A stretch of DNA of 64,000 bases, from assembly GCA_036785705.1 (NCBI GenBank), contig JAWUZG010000001.1, forward strand, positions 186,001 through 250,000, written 5' to 3'. Below the pieces are notes generated by a model. That model searched no databases and was not told the origin of the DNA. It was given only the letters and a program-made list of their open reading frames with translations. The DNA is from Acanthornis magna. Lineage: Eukaryota > Chordata > Aves > Passeriformes > Acanthizidae. Position 1 is the first letter of the stretch. Every line of letters begins with the position of its first letter. Both the position numbers and the translations under genes were made by a program. This document shows, in pieces, positions 49,975-60,990 of this stretch.

Positions 49975-50577
49975 ACATGGAATCCCAGAATAATTTGGGT
50001 TGGAAGTGAAAGGAACAAGAGGGAGATGTTTTTACAAACAAACTGTGGGGCCTGCTGGTAGGTAAGGCCAGATACTGATAGGTGAAAGAAGCAGTGGGAG
50101 GAACCATAAATTCCGTAGGAATTCCATTAATTGACACTGACTGTTACTCACCCAAGGATGTGTTAAATCCCTGGACTTGGAGAAAAATAACAGACACAAA
50201 GAAAACAAAATGTGGGGGGAATGTACATTAGAAGGGGCTCTGTATTAGGTGATTTGGAAAGTCTGTACCTCTTGAGTACCTCAGCCAATGGGGAAAAGAG
50301 AGAGGGAACTGCGGCCAGGAAATTCGGATAAAAAGAGGCTGTGACCTCTAGCAATTTGAGAGACCCCATGGGAAATGTCCATGAGCTCTCCCTTTATTCA
50401 TGAATAAAGTTACAGGACTCGTCTGTCTCCTTTTAGGACATAAACCTCTGGCTTGTGTGGATTAATTTCCCTGACAGAAGGGACCCTAAAGGTCATCCAA
50501 TTCCAACCTCCGGGCACATCCAGGGACACCTTCCCCTAGACCAGGCTGCTCCAAATCCACCCTGGGATGGGACACCC
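49975..50577 (-). mobile_element. CR1 LINE 3' end split by an LTR insertion
   Basis: The CR1 occupies 49975-50006 ('atggaatcccagaataattt', 'gggttggaag') and resumes at 50477-50577 ('gaagggaccctaaaggtcat', 'ccaattccaacctccgggca', 'tccagggacaccttccccta', 'gaccaggctgctccaaatcc'). Removing the LTR and one GAAG copy restores the normal CR1 order 'ggttggaagggacc'. The CR1 is therefore older than the LTR. Confidence 0.95.
50007..50476 (+). mobile_element. Solo LTR inserted in a CR1 (family A, copy 2)
   Basis: Starts TGAAAGGAAC, ends CCTGACA, flanked by exact 4-bp duplications GAAG (50003-50006, 50477-50480), typical of gammaretrovirus-like (class I) elements. CCAAT near 50284, TATA-like GGATAAAAAG near 50327, AATAAA at 50403-50408. 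Collinear with 4582-5053, with scattered single-base differences and one or two short indels. Confidence 0.93.
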
Positions 50578-51780
50578 TTTATGTTCTCTCCTCTAGGAAG
50601 CAGCACAGCAGAGTTAAAGGAGATTTGTGGGATTGACCTCTCCAGCTGCCCCAACCACCATTCTCTGCCCCTGCTTCCTCCAAGAAGAGCCCCAGCTCTG
50701 CAGGGAAATCTATTCCAGCTCCTCCAGGCCCCAGCTGTCAGCACAGATGGGACAAGGCCATGCAAGATGCTAAATCTGCCACGTGAGAACTCCGTGCTAG
50801 AGGCTGTGCTGGCTCCCAGTCCCTCAAAGCTCCACCAGCACATCCCTCCCTGTCTGCCAGAGCGGAGCAGCAGCACCCCAGGAGATTCCAGGAGGTGAGG
50901 TGGCTTTGCCAAAGCTGCCTGACGAACCAGTGGCAGCTTTGGGAACGAGTTCTGGTTTCATCTCTTGGCTTTCGAGGCAGAGCAGCGCGTTGAAAACGTG
51001 GAGTCCCCTCCTCTCACCAACAGATTTGCCTCCCAAAATAGAGGCATTTAGACTCTCACAGGCAAAACTGGCTCAAAAATGCAATGATTTAGCTATCAGA
51101 TGAACCAGCAGAACATGCAGAAACAGGAAAGCAAAGAGAGCCCAGCTGTTTCAACCTTCTTTTGTGGGGAGAAATAAATTTTTACAACAAATGGGGTGAG
51201 GAGAAGGTATTGAGGCATGGACCGCGCTGTCAGGAGGAACCCATTTCCCTCACAAATCCCAGGCTGAGGGTTTCAAAGTTGCTTCAGGGCAAGAGCTCTG
51301 GTGAAATGGCCTTTTCTTTTCACAGCTACCAAAGCACTTTTGCTGTGCCCATAATTTAGGTCGCCCAAATCAAGAAAAAGGGAAGTGTGGAAGTGCCCTG
51401 GGGGAGCGTGTGGTTTGCGTCTGTGCTTAATATTGGTCCAGACAAAACCCAAGGAGCTCAGCCAACCTTGGAGCTGTCCCAGCAGGAGCATGGATCTGTC
51501 ACCTGGACGTGTCACACACTCACCCCTGCACACTGCACTTGATGGATGAGATGATTTGAAGCTTTTGACAACAGCTTTATTGCGGTGGGGGGAAAAAATG
51601 GGGTTTTTCAGCAAGTTGCAGATAAATGAGCAGAGTTTGCTGGAGTGCAGGGAATGCAGAAGGCAACAGAGGCAGGGATTCGTGAGGGGAATGGAAAATG
51701 CAAGGAGAGATTATGGATTATGTGGAGGCACAGAGCAAATCTGGTCTTCAAATCCTTTAGTGTTGGTCTGGAGGAATGGG
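50578..51780. other. Unique non-coding sequence
   Basis: No repeat or exon recognised. Frames up to about 147 codons lack domains. Confidence 0.5.
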
Positions 51781-52068
51781 ACAGGATAGGATAGGATAGG
51801 ATAGGATAGGATAGGATAGGATAGGATAGGATAGGATAGGATAGGATAGGATAGGATGGGAGAAAATGAGGAGAAAATGAGGAGAAAATGAGGAGAAAAT
51901 GAGGAGAAAATGAGGAGAGGAGAGGAGAGGAGAGGAGAGGAGAGGAGAGGAGAGGAGAGGAGAGGAGAGAAGAGAAGAGAAGAGAAGAGAAGAGAAGAGA
52001 AGAGAAGAGAAGAGAAGAGAAGAGAAGAGAAGAGAAGAGAAGAGAAGAGAAGAGAAGAGAAGAGAAGA
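51781..52068. repeat. Compound purine-rich microsatellite chain
   Basis: Four arrays follow one another without gap: ATAGG pentamers (about 51783-51856), an 11-bp unit GAGAAAATGAG in five copies (about 51860-51915), GAGGA pentamers (about 51915-51966) and AGAAG pentamers (about 51967-52068). Each neighbour differs from the previous by one or a few bases. Minus-strand frames rich in Leu-Phe-Ser or Tyr-Pro-Ile are artefacts. Confidence 0.97.
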
Positions 52069-52071
52069 GCT

Positions 52072-52235
52072 CATCACATCCTTCCAGTACTTCAAGGGGG
52101 CTCATAAAACAGAGGTAGAGTGACTTTTTCCTCAGTCATGGGAGAAGGGGAAATGATTTTAAACTAAAAGAGGAGAGATTTAGATTAGATAATAAGAAGA
52201 AATTCTTCCCTGTGAGGGTGGGGAGGCCCTGGCAC
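52072..52235 (+). mobile_element. CR1 LINE fragment truncated at the 3' side
   Basis: 'catccttccagtacttcaag', 'gggggctcataaaacagagg', 'tttagattagataataagaa', 'gaaattcttccctgtgaggg', 'aggccctggcacaggctgcc', then stops at 'cag'. The 3' end is missing; the 5' side adjoins the microsatellite chain. Confidence 0.93.
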
Positions 52236-54243
52236 AGGCTGCCCAGTAGGATTCCTCATCCAGAGGTGTGTCCAAGAGTGACATTTAGGGTGAAAGAAGC
52301 CCATCAGTGAAACCTCTAGCACAGAAATTGTTATGCAACACAGGAAGACGATGAGGAAAGGACACAAAGGACAGCTGAAAAAGGAGAAGATAATGCAGTG
52401 ACTCCATATAAGTATTCCAGGGGTGATGCAAGGAACGTGTTAATGTCATCAAAATATTGGCACTGAGTTGAACATCTAAAAACCAATGTTAAGATGTTTC
52501 ATGGTCTGTTAAATCACATGATGAAAGGCATTTTGAACAAAAAAAAAAACAGATTTTAAATGAATGAGCATTGCTCTTCAAGAAAACAGACCCATAACAA
52601 ATGGAATTAGTACAACAGAGTGGGAAGTAGCTAATAATAATAAAAATAATAAATCCTGCCGTTAGATTTTCACAGCCTAATTATTCAGAGGGTTAGTCAC
52701 TAATGGCCTGAGACATCCCCATCACAGAAGACACAAGTAGTCAGGAGAAAAGCGATTGCAGATAAGTGGCCTGAATTAGGAATAATGATAAATAAGAAAT
52801 ATATTTTACAGTTCTTTCATACCCCCAGCCTGGGACTCTCAAAGAACTTAATGAATCCATGTGACCCTTTGGTAGCAGAAGATTTTGGTCACCTTAATGT
52901 GCTGCATTTGTGAATTAATTAGGCAAAATATCCACTGATCCCTCAATTTCTGTCTGTCAAGCACTTTGCCCTCCATAATCTTCATTCCGCTGTTCTCTGA
53001 CCTTGGACTTGAAACTTCTGGACGGACCTGACAAAACTTCAGGTTCTAACAGGTTTTCAGAGCAATGGTTGAAACATTTTCATGTTGTTTATGTGAGTCT
53101 GAGAAGTTATTTAGGATATGAGTACTCTGACTGGTAGGGGATTTTCTGCTTTACTCATGGAAGAAGAGACTGAGAAATTTGCCACCACCCAGGAGGGTCC
53201 AGGTTCAGATCCCTTCCCACACCTGATTCAAGTCCAGAAATTTATTCTGTATTTTCCTTTTTGGAAGGTGGACAACCACAGCCTTTACTGTTTCACATTT
53301 TGCAGATGTATTCTTTTGTTGTGGGGAATCTCAGAAACAGCTGACACCAGATATCACAGAGTTGATTGATTTGATACATTAATTTTCTTGGTAACCCAGG
53401 TGTTTTCCTTGGAATGGTAAAAAAAAGATCTCTGACATAAAGTAATAAGCTAATAGAGTTTGTATTCTGACTATAGAGAAAGCAGGAAAAGAGATGAGAA
53501 ATTCATAAATATATTTATGATTTCAATCCACTCCAAATGATTAAACTCCCCCAGGTTTGTAAAAAAAACCAAAAACCACAGTGCAATGGAATTCTTGGAT
53601 TTCCTGGTAAGCAAATCATTCATTAATAAAGAACACTTCATTGTGGATAGAAACACCTTCTGTTTGATTCTTTACAACACAGAAGCATCATCAACTGCCT
53701 GGCATGGAACTTTGGAAAGGTCAAGATTAGCATTAATCATATTTTGGAATGCTGATAAAGGGTATTTTAGCTGCAAGCCAAAAAAAAAAAAAAAAAAAAA
53801 TAAACAAGACTTCTTCTTATATATTCCCATCACATTATTCAAAGCAAGAGAAAAACAATTTCCAGCTGATTTGGAAACAGCAAACCTGATCCTGTGCTGA
53901 TTGTCAACCAGTTATTACTGCTCCTCATTATTTGTGCGCCGGTAGCCTGAGGATGCGCCGACGTGATAAACACTGGGTGCACACCCTGCAATGGAAAGTT
54001 TCTTCCCCAAATAATCAAAGCAAGGCTGGGAGGAGAGGGAAGGACTGGAGGGGTGGAGAGATTTGTTCAAGGTTACTCCACAGGCCAGCAGCAGATGTGG
54101 CACCGCCATTCCAGCCTGCACCAAACACATCCAACAGGCACATCCTCGGATTGTGGGGGGAGGAGTGGAGTTCTCCTCTGGATTCACCTCCTCATTTGAC
54201 ATGACATTGTATTATTTGTGGATTTATGTCTCTGCTGTGCCAT
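52236..54243. other. Unique non-coding sequence
   Basis: About 2 kb, AT-rich in parts. A run of about 22 A residues at 53779-53800 is the only simple repeat. No exon recognised. Confidence 0.5.
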
Positions 54244-54861
54244 TGTTGGAAAATATACCAGTTTAAAATTTTTGTATAACTTTAGTCAAACGCTTTGCTC
54301 GTCTTTACCCGGGGAAAAGGAATTTTAAGTTTCTTTTCAGGACATTGTTCTGCCAGGTGAGGTCTGATGAACTCAACATATCAACAGAGTGGAGCAGCCC
54401 AAAGATCCCCAGAGAGATCAAGGCCATCCACGGAACATCCACGAACATCGGTGGCCATCTCCAAACATCCACCCCAGAGCACCTCTGACACAGCTGAGAC
54501 ATCTCCCCGGAAAGGACTGAGGAGAACATTGAAAAATGAAGATCTAATTCACATCGGAGGTGAGGGGATTCGGATCCAATAGAAAACTGAACACTGAGGG
54601 TTGCTCAGCTCTGGACCAATGAACTTTGAAACAATGCATCTCTGTGGGTTTGACTGTATAAAATTTGGGGGAAAAACCTGTAAAATCGGTGCATCATGGA
54701 ATGATTCTCTCTGCACACCCAGGCTGTGTGTGGATGAGATGATTTCTGTGGCACACCCTGGCCAGAACAACATCCTGGCCAGATAATAAAGTAATGCCTT
54801 GACTCTCTAACATTAAAAACGTTGTTGGAGGGTTTTTATTTTTCCCACAGTTTTGCTGACA
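54244..54861 (+). mobile_element. Solo LTR, endogenous retrovirus (family B, copy 3)
   Basis: Starts TGTTGGAAAATATACCAG, ends GCTGACA, with exact 4-bp duplications CCAT (54240-54243 and 54862-54865). CCAAT near 54617, GTATAAAA near 54655 and AATAAA at 54785-54790. It keeps the block 'gagatcaaggccatccacgg' through 'tgacacagctgagacatctc', which is also in copy 1 but replaced in copy 2. Confidence 0.92.
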
Positions 54862-54865
54862 CCAT

Positions 54866-55360
54866 CATGACAAAAGAGACCACACAGTGCCAGAAAAAGG
54901 AGCTGCTGGAGCTTTGTCGCAACCATCCACACTCAAGATGTTATTGAAGGCAGCACTATTTCATTACCTAAAATATTTCACCTTCTATACAGAGCTCAAT
55001 TCTGTATCCTTTATCAGAAAACTTGTCTTGCTCAGGACAGATTCTGGGTCCAGACTGGCTCCCAGGGCTCTGCAGTACTGGAACCTCCTTCACAGGGGAA
55101 GCACAGGATTTGGGGTCAGAGTGATGCTTACCTGTGATGCTAGGAAAAGCATGAGAGCTCTCAAAGGAGATAAATAGGGAACAGAGCACCAGGAAAACAG
55201 GTGGAGTTCAGGGAAAGCTCAGGGTTTGGCTGATGGTGGCTCTACACAGCCATTCCCAGCACAGCAACTCCCAAATCCAGGGGTATCATCACCTCTGCAT
55301 GTCATCACTGAATCTCTGCCTTTCCTCATGGCTGCCTTTTGGGGTGGCTGTTGTATCTGT
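54866..55360. other. Unique non-coding sequence
   Basis: No element recognised between the LTR and the minisatellite. Confidence 0.5.
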
Positions 55361-55919
55361 GACAAAAGCCATTCCTGGGTGTTCCATAGCAAAGCCATTC
55401 CTGGGTGATCCATGACAAAAGCCATTCCTGGGTGATCCATGACAAAAGCCATTCCTGGCTGATCCATAGCAAAGCCATTCCTGGGTGATCCACAGCAAAA
55501 ACCATTCCTGGGTGATCCATAGCAAAAGCCATTCCTGGGTGATCCATGACAAAAGCCATTCCTGGCTGATCCATAGCAAAGCCATTCCTGGGTGATCCAC
55601 AGCAAAAACCATTCCTGGGTGATCCATAGCAAAAGCCATTCCTGGGTGATCCATAGCAAAGCCATTCCTGGGTGATCCATGACAAAAGCCATTCCTGGGT
55701 GATCCATAGCAAAGCCATTCCTGGGTGATCCATGTCAAAAGCCATTCCTGGCTGATCCATAGCAAAGCCATTCCTGGGTGATCCACAGCAAAAACCATTC
55801 CTGGGTGATCCATGACAAAAGCCATTCCTGGCTGATCCATAGCAAAGCCATTCCTGGCTGATCCATGACAAAAGCCATTCCTGGGTGATCCATGACAAAA
55901 GCCATTCCTGGGTGATCCA
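55361..55919. repeat. 26/27-bp minisatellite, 21 copies, higher-order structure
   Basis: Twenty-one occurrences of the core CCATTCCTGG at 26-27 bp spacing. Variants differ at CTGGGTG/CTGGCTG and at the tail CATGACAAAA (27-bp unit), CATAGCAAA (26-bp unit) or CACAGCAAAAA. A four-unit order (CATGAC, then CTGGCTG-CATAGC, then CACAGC, then a unit starting ACC) recurs about every 107 bp. Open frames of up to 211 codons on the minus strand (MDHPGMAF-like repeats) result from a stop-free unit; mixed 26/27-bp lengths move the frame, so this is not a conserved repeat protein. Confidence 0.97.
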
Positions 55920-56382
55920 AGCATCCCACACTACTCACAACAACGATAGTTTAGAAGGTTTGCGTCGGCAGCTAATGGAAAGTCATATACTCACCAGAGC
56001 TGCCCTAATTCCTGTCCAGTCTCCCAAGTCATGGCTCTTCTCCTAAATCCTCCTGGAGAGGCCATTCTGCAATATTTTCTGCAAAGGCATGGGGAGAATG
56101 GTTCGTCGCCTGGGAAGGAAGGTTGGTGCAAAAGCAGCTTTTTTCACTGGGAAGAGGTGTTTCTTCCTGCCCCACCTGACTGAAACTGGGAAATCCTCAG
56201 GAAGGGAGAATGAGGCAGTGATGGCTTCTCCCATGTCTGGGCTCCTGAGCAAAGGGGAAAACAGAAACTGGGGATAGTTGGAAGTGTGGCTTCACTGTAA
56301 AATTCACCCCCGTTGGAACTTGGCATTATGGAAGACCACTTCCTCCAGGTACTCTGGACACGCAGCTGAATTGCAGAATTAA
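55920..56382. other. Unique non-coding sequence
   Basis: No element recognised between the minisatellite and the next CR1. Confidence 0.5.
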
Positions 56383-56738
56383 GCTGAGAGAATTGGGATT
56401 GTTCAGCCTGGAGAAGAGAAACAAAGTCAAAAAGAAAGATGGAGACCATTTACAAGAGCCTGGAGTGACAGGACAAGGGGAAAAGACCTCAAACTGAATG
56501 AGAATAGGTTTAGATGGGACCTTAGGAAAAAAATCTTTACTGTGAGGGTCGGGAGGCCCTGGCACTGATTGCCCAGAGAAGCTGTGGCTGCCCCTGGATC
56601 CCTGGAAGTGTCCCAGGCCAGGCTGGACAGGGCTTGGAGCAGCCTGGGACAGTGGGAGGTGTCCCTGCCCATGGCAGGGGTGGCACTGGGTGATTTTTAA
56701 GGTCCCCTCCAACCCAGGCCATTCTGATTCTGCGATAA
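56383..56738 (+). mobile_element. CR1 LINE 3'-end fragment, longest plus-strand copy
   Basis: Plus-strand CR1: 'agagaattgggattgttcag', 'cctggagaagagaaacaaag', 'ggagaccatttacaagagcc', 'caggacaaggggaaaagacc', 'aatctttactgtgagggtcg', 'aggctggacagggcttggag', 'ccctgcccatggcaggggtg', 'aggtcccctccaacccaggc'. About 355 bp with an intact 3' end. Confidence 0.96.
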
Positions 56739-58329
56739 AATAAAGCCTGTGGGTAGGCAGGGAGACGTGTTGTTGGATTCCTAGCACAGACATAATTTTT
56801 CCTGTGTCCTGGGAGTCAGGAGTGGAGGAGACCACTGTGCACCCCTCTGTTACCAGCCTGCAATTCTGAACTAAATAAATGGGAGGTTCAAGACAAAATT
56901 ATCACTTTTCCCTTCCACTTTTAGCCCCAGCAAGCTGTGTGTGTCTCCTGCCTCTTCTCCTAAAGCCTGGCCACTCCACAAACCCCCAGATTCAGCTGTC
57001 ACCTTGTGGCTCTGTGGAGACATGGGTCAAGTTCCTCCTCTCCCATGCTGGAGACAGCCAGGCACTTTGTTTCCCTCTTATTCCAATGCTGACTAACCTG
57101 GGGAGCACAATAACCAGATGTTTTAATTCTGGATAAATTACTCCTTCCTGCAAGAGCTGCTGCAAAAAGAAAAAAAAAAAAAGCCTGGAGGGGGCAAAGC
57201 GCAGCACAGCTTGTTTAATGCTACTTCAAGGAAAGCTGGAATTCTGGGTAATGGTTTTCAGGGAAGGAGTGCAGGCATGAGAGGGCTGGGGGGGACCCTA
57301 AACAACCTCTCTGCTCTGCTGAACAGAAGGAGAATAGGAGAGAACAGCAACCAAGATGCCAAAGTTATGATAATATATACGGCTGCTCGGCGAGAGGCGA
57401 GGGCTGTGACTCATGTAGTGTCAAGGTAAATACAGAAGTTGCTCTGCATGTGCGTTTGTTGCCTGTGGGGCTCTTTTACAAAGGAAATTAGACAGCTCTG
57501 TGGCTGGAATCACGGTCGGGGGTGTCCAGCTCTTGATGCATTGACAGGTCGTTTGGGAGGACGCAGAGGTTGCTCAGTTTTGCTGCCCATTTGTTTTTCG
57601 GAGAAGGAGGTGTTACCTGGATTTTTACAGCCAGATCAGGCCGGGCGGTGAGACCATCCCTGCTCCCTGAAAGAGGCTCTGAGTGTGTCTGCTCGCTGCT
57701 CCACGGATATGTAAATCCCTCCCTGCTGTGCCTGACCTGTGCAGGATGTGCTCCTTCTCTCAGGGAGCTCACCGAGCCATGAGCTGAGAACCGCAGGAGA
57801 TGATGCTCTCCCTCCTGAAAGTTTGGGGTTCACTTCCCCGCAAATGGAGAGATGGCAACGCTTGAAAAATGAAAAATATTCCCCGTACTCAACGCTGTGG
57901 GAGGCATCAGATCTGGGGCAAAGCCCTCCCTGCCTTTGGAACATGACTGGAGTGCCTGAATTAGGAGCGCTGCTGTCCTGTTGCTCTCGGTGCTCGATAA
58001 AGGGAGTGGGAACTTCCAGAGATGGTTGAAGCATCTTCTCAGAGCATTTTGCTCTCTCCAATGTCACCGGAGCATCTCAGGGCAGGGTTTCTGCTAATGT
58101 CAGGCTGAAAAACTGGTTCTTAGAGCAACACTGAATATGTTTCATGACCTCCATCCTGGATCCCCAGGAAAGGAGGCTGTTAGGCTGTCCATGTCGGCAT
58201 CGCTCTTCAGAAAGAATGTAATTTGCTGCAGAGCAGTAATGGGAAACAGATGAGCTATATAACCCAGTAGGCCATTTATGCTTCATTTCTGCAAATGCGG
58301 GCTGGAACATACGGTTGTATTTATGTTTT
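56739..58329. other. Unique non-coding sequence
   Basis: No repeat other than a 15-base A run at about 57167-57182. Frames up to 143 codons lack domains. Confidence 0.5.
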
Positions 58330-58890
58330 GGGTGTGCAGAAGGGAAAAAAAAACCCTAAAACCTAAACCCCTGTTCTTTATCACTTGATTGGCCTGGACA
58401 CTCTGAGTATAAACATTACACCGTGGAGACAAGAGGGCAAAATTTCTTAACGTCCTGTAGTGTCTAGACCAAAAGCAATAAAGGCTTGTGCTGTCCTGTG
58501 CACCTCATCGTAATGACATTATTCAGGGGAGAACCTGTCAGATGGGTTGAAAAATGGAAGTTTCACCTTTTTAAAACTAATTTGATAACTTCATTACCCC
58601 ATGAGACAGGGAAGTGATTGGAGCCAAGGCATACACTAATGTCTTGTTGAATGCTCTTTGATTTTATTTTTTTTACAGCCACTGGAATCAGTCAGGAGTT
58701 CTGCATTATCTCATTATAATTGTCCCAGGAGAGGTACTTCGATAATTTTTATTACCAATGGGAATGAAAATGTATGTTTTATTTGGTAATTTCATAATAA
58801 TGGCTCCAACTCTGTAACAAACCCTCAACGAGCTGAACGCTGGTCCATCATTATGTACTCGCTCTGGAAACACGGGGTGCAGGAATCAGA
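58330..58890. promoter_or_regulatory. Candidate conserved non-coding element
   Basis: Repeat-free, AT-rich, motif-dense sequence with no long open frame and retained CpGs: 'cattacaccgtggagacaag', 'cacctcatcgtaatgacatt', 'acttcattaccccatgagac', 'ctcattataattgtcccagg', 'gataatttttattaccaatg', 'aatttcataataatggctcc'. Its texture is like strongly conserved vertebrate enhancers; this is an inference only. Confidence 0.45.
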
Positions 58891-59297
58891 CAGCAACTGC
58901 ACTCACACTGGGAGCAGGAGCTGGCGAGTCCCTTCCCATGCATTTTAAACAGCAGCAGGGGCAAAAAAAGGTTGAGAGGAATTTCTATTATTCTGCAGTG
59001 GAGTCAGGTCCAGCCTCCAAGACCTCTTGCAGCCTGGCCTTGCCTATTTTCCTCTCCATGGGGGATGGTGTCTGAGCTGCAGAAGTGTCAATGTCAGCCC
59101 AAATTTTAGCAGCTCTTGACAGTTCACTTTCATTTGTTCCCTCCATGATTTACAGTTTTGGTCAACCCCCAGGCTGTGCCATAGCTCGAAATGGGGTCAA
59201 GGGGATCATCCAGGCTCCTGGCTGAGCTCAGAAGCAACCTCAGGGGGACCTTCATGGACCATGGAACCTCCATGGACCCTCATGGACATTCAGGCTC
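58891..59297. other. Unique non-coding sequence
   Basis: No element recognised. Confidence 0.5.
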
Positions 59298-59439
59298 CCT
59301 CCCTGGAAGTGTCCAAGGCCAGGCTGGACAGGGCTTGAAGCACCCTGGGACAGTGGGAGGTGTCTCTGCCCATGGCAGGGGGTGGAACTGGTTGGACTTA
59401 AAGTTCCTCCCAACCCAAACCATTCTGTGATTCCATGAT
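59298..59439 (+). mobile_element. CR1 LINE 3'-end fragment
   Basis: Plus-strand CR1 tail: 'tccctggaagtgtccaaggc', 'caggctggacagggcttgaa', 'ggtgtctctgcccatggcag', 'cccaacccaaaccattctgt', 'gattccatgatc'. Confidence 0.96.
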
Positions 59440-60464
59440 CTCCAGTTTGGTGCTCGGATCAAACTCCAGTCAATACAATCTCCTGAGTATTGCTGGACCA
59501 GCATGAAGAAGATGGAGAGAAGGTAAAGGTTCATGAACTCCTAATACCAAACCCAGGGTTTGTCCTGTGGCATTTTTGGGCTGACCAGAAGAAAAGAGCA
59601 TCCACACGGCCTGTAGCAAAGCTCAGGGACTCCCAGGAAGTGCAAAAAACAACTCACAGAGGAGAAGTCAAACCGAGGGCTTCTAAAGACAAAGATAACA
59701 GCAATTCTCAACCCCCTTATCCACCTGCTGGAGACAGGGAGAACATATTGGAGAAGCATCACTGTGTGCTGCCACGTGCTCGCACTGTTCCCCAGGCATC
59801 TGCTGTTAGCCATTTCTGGAGGCAGAAAGCTTTGTCTGACCCTCTACAGCCCATCTTATGCTCATCTTGCTCATGGAACAGCACAGTTTTCAATCTGATA
59901 GCTCCGTGTCTGTCTGCTCCTTCTGCAGTGCCAGGCTGCCGCAAGCTCGGAGACCTCGCTCCAAGCCTGGGAGCCACGGACTCAAACTCTCCCTGCCTCC
60001 AGTCACTGCCTTTATTATCATTCTGTGCATTCCCCATGGCAGAAATTCCATGGTTTCGTTGCCCCCAAAGCAATTTGTATGCTATAACTCAAAAAGAGCC
60101 CCAGGCAAGAGCTGGCCTGATTTAAGAGAGTGAGAAAAAATTAAATATCCGAGTCTGTCGAGAGCAGTTGTCTTCTAGATCCAGAGATCGCTTCCCCCAG
60201 ATTTTCTTTATTCACACTCTGCTGAAGGTTACAACCTCTCCAGGAAGAATCAATTCTCTCATTTCTTGGCTTGTTGCAGAAAAAAATACATTTTTTAGTA
60301 AAGATATACTGATTAAGTCCATTCAATTTCACTGATGCAGGTTAGGATAACCTCACCGGAGAGCTCTGTCAGCTGATAAAAGGGGAAATCTGTTACATTG
60401 GACAGCAGTCGATTTTATGGAATAATATAATGTAATGTTATGTAATATAATATAAACAGCTTGG
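59440..60464. other. Unique non-coding sequence
   Basis: No repeat recognised. A 211-codon plus-strand frame (59490-60125) has no known domain. Confidence 0.5.
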
Positions 60465-60990
60465 AAAAGAGCCTGTTCTCAAGCAGGGCCAAATAGATCA
60501 GACTGCTCAGGGCTTGTCTACCCAAGTTTTGAATGTCATCAAGGATGGAGAGCAAACAACCTCTGGGATGCCCATCCCAGTGTTTGAACAGCCACAGGGT
60601 GAAATTGTTTTGCCATTGTGTCCGATAAGAATTTCCCATGTGCTTTCTCTGGCTCTTCCCTTGTGTCCCTCCGTGGGGACAGGCTCCACCTTCTCTGCAG
60701 GGTCACACTGGATGTTTTAGATGGCAATAAGGTGTCACCAAGCCTTCTCCCGGGCATGCTGAGTACAGCCAGCTCTCAGACTTTCCCTCATCACATCCAG
60801 GTCCTGAACCTCTTGGTGACTCTTGGCAGGGCTCAGCCCTGAACGTCCCTCCAGGAGTTTTCATTTTGGGAAGTGCAGAACCGGACACGTCATTCCAGAA
60901 GTAGCATCACGACTACTGCTCGGAGGTGAAGAATCCCTTCCCTGGACCTCCTGGTGAACACTTCCCCGAGCACAGTTTGCCACGAAGATG
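60465..60990 (-). mobile_element. Degenerate CR1 LINE body fragment
   Basis: Minus-strand CR1 from the 3' region inward: 'gggccaaatagatcagactg', 'ctcagggcttgtctacccaa', 'aatgtcatcaaggatggaga', 'caacctctgggatgcccatc', 'ggatgttttagatggcaata', 'aggtgtcaccaagccttctc', 'ctcagactttccctcatcac', 'ttgggaagtgcagaaccgga', 'gtcattccagaagtagcatc'. Over 500 bp but heavily mutated, with the 3' terminus missing. Confidence 0.85.

Noticed and set aside
55361..55919. Regularly spaced repeats suggesting a CRISPR array
   Set aside because: There are no unique spacers; the whole unit is repeated. The genome is avian, not prokaryotic.
55289..55938. Long minus-strand frames with MDHPGMAF-type repeats that look like a repetitive protein
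   Set aside because: They come from a stop-free minisatellite unit. Alternating 26- and 27-bp units push the sequence through all three frames, so no single repeat protein is maintained.
58348..58372. CCTAAAACCTAAACCCC resembling interstitial telomeric sequence
   Set aside because: It does not follow the vertebrate TTAGGG/CCCTAA unit for more than one partial copy.
59490..60125. 211-codon plus-strand open frame next to a CR1
   Set aside because: No domain, strong overlap with minus-strand frames, no splice or promoter evidence.
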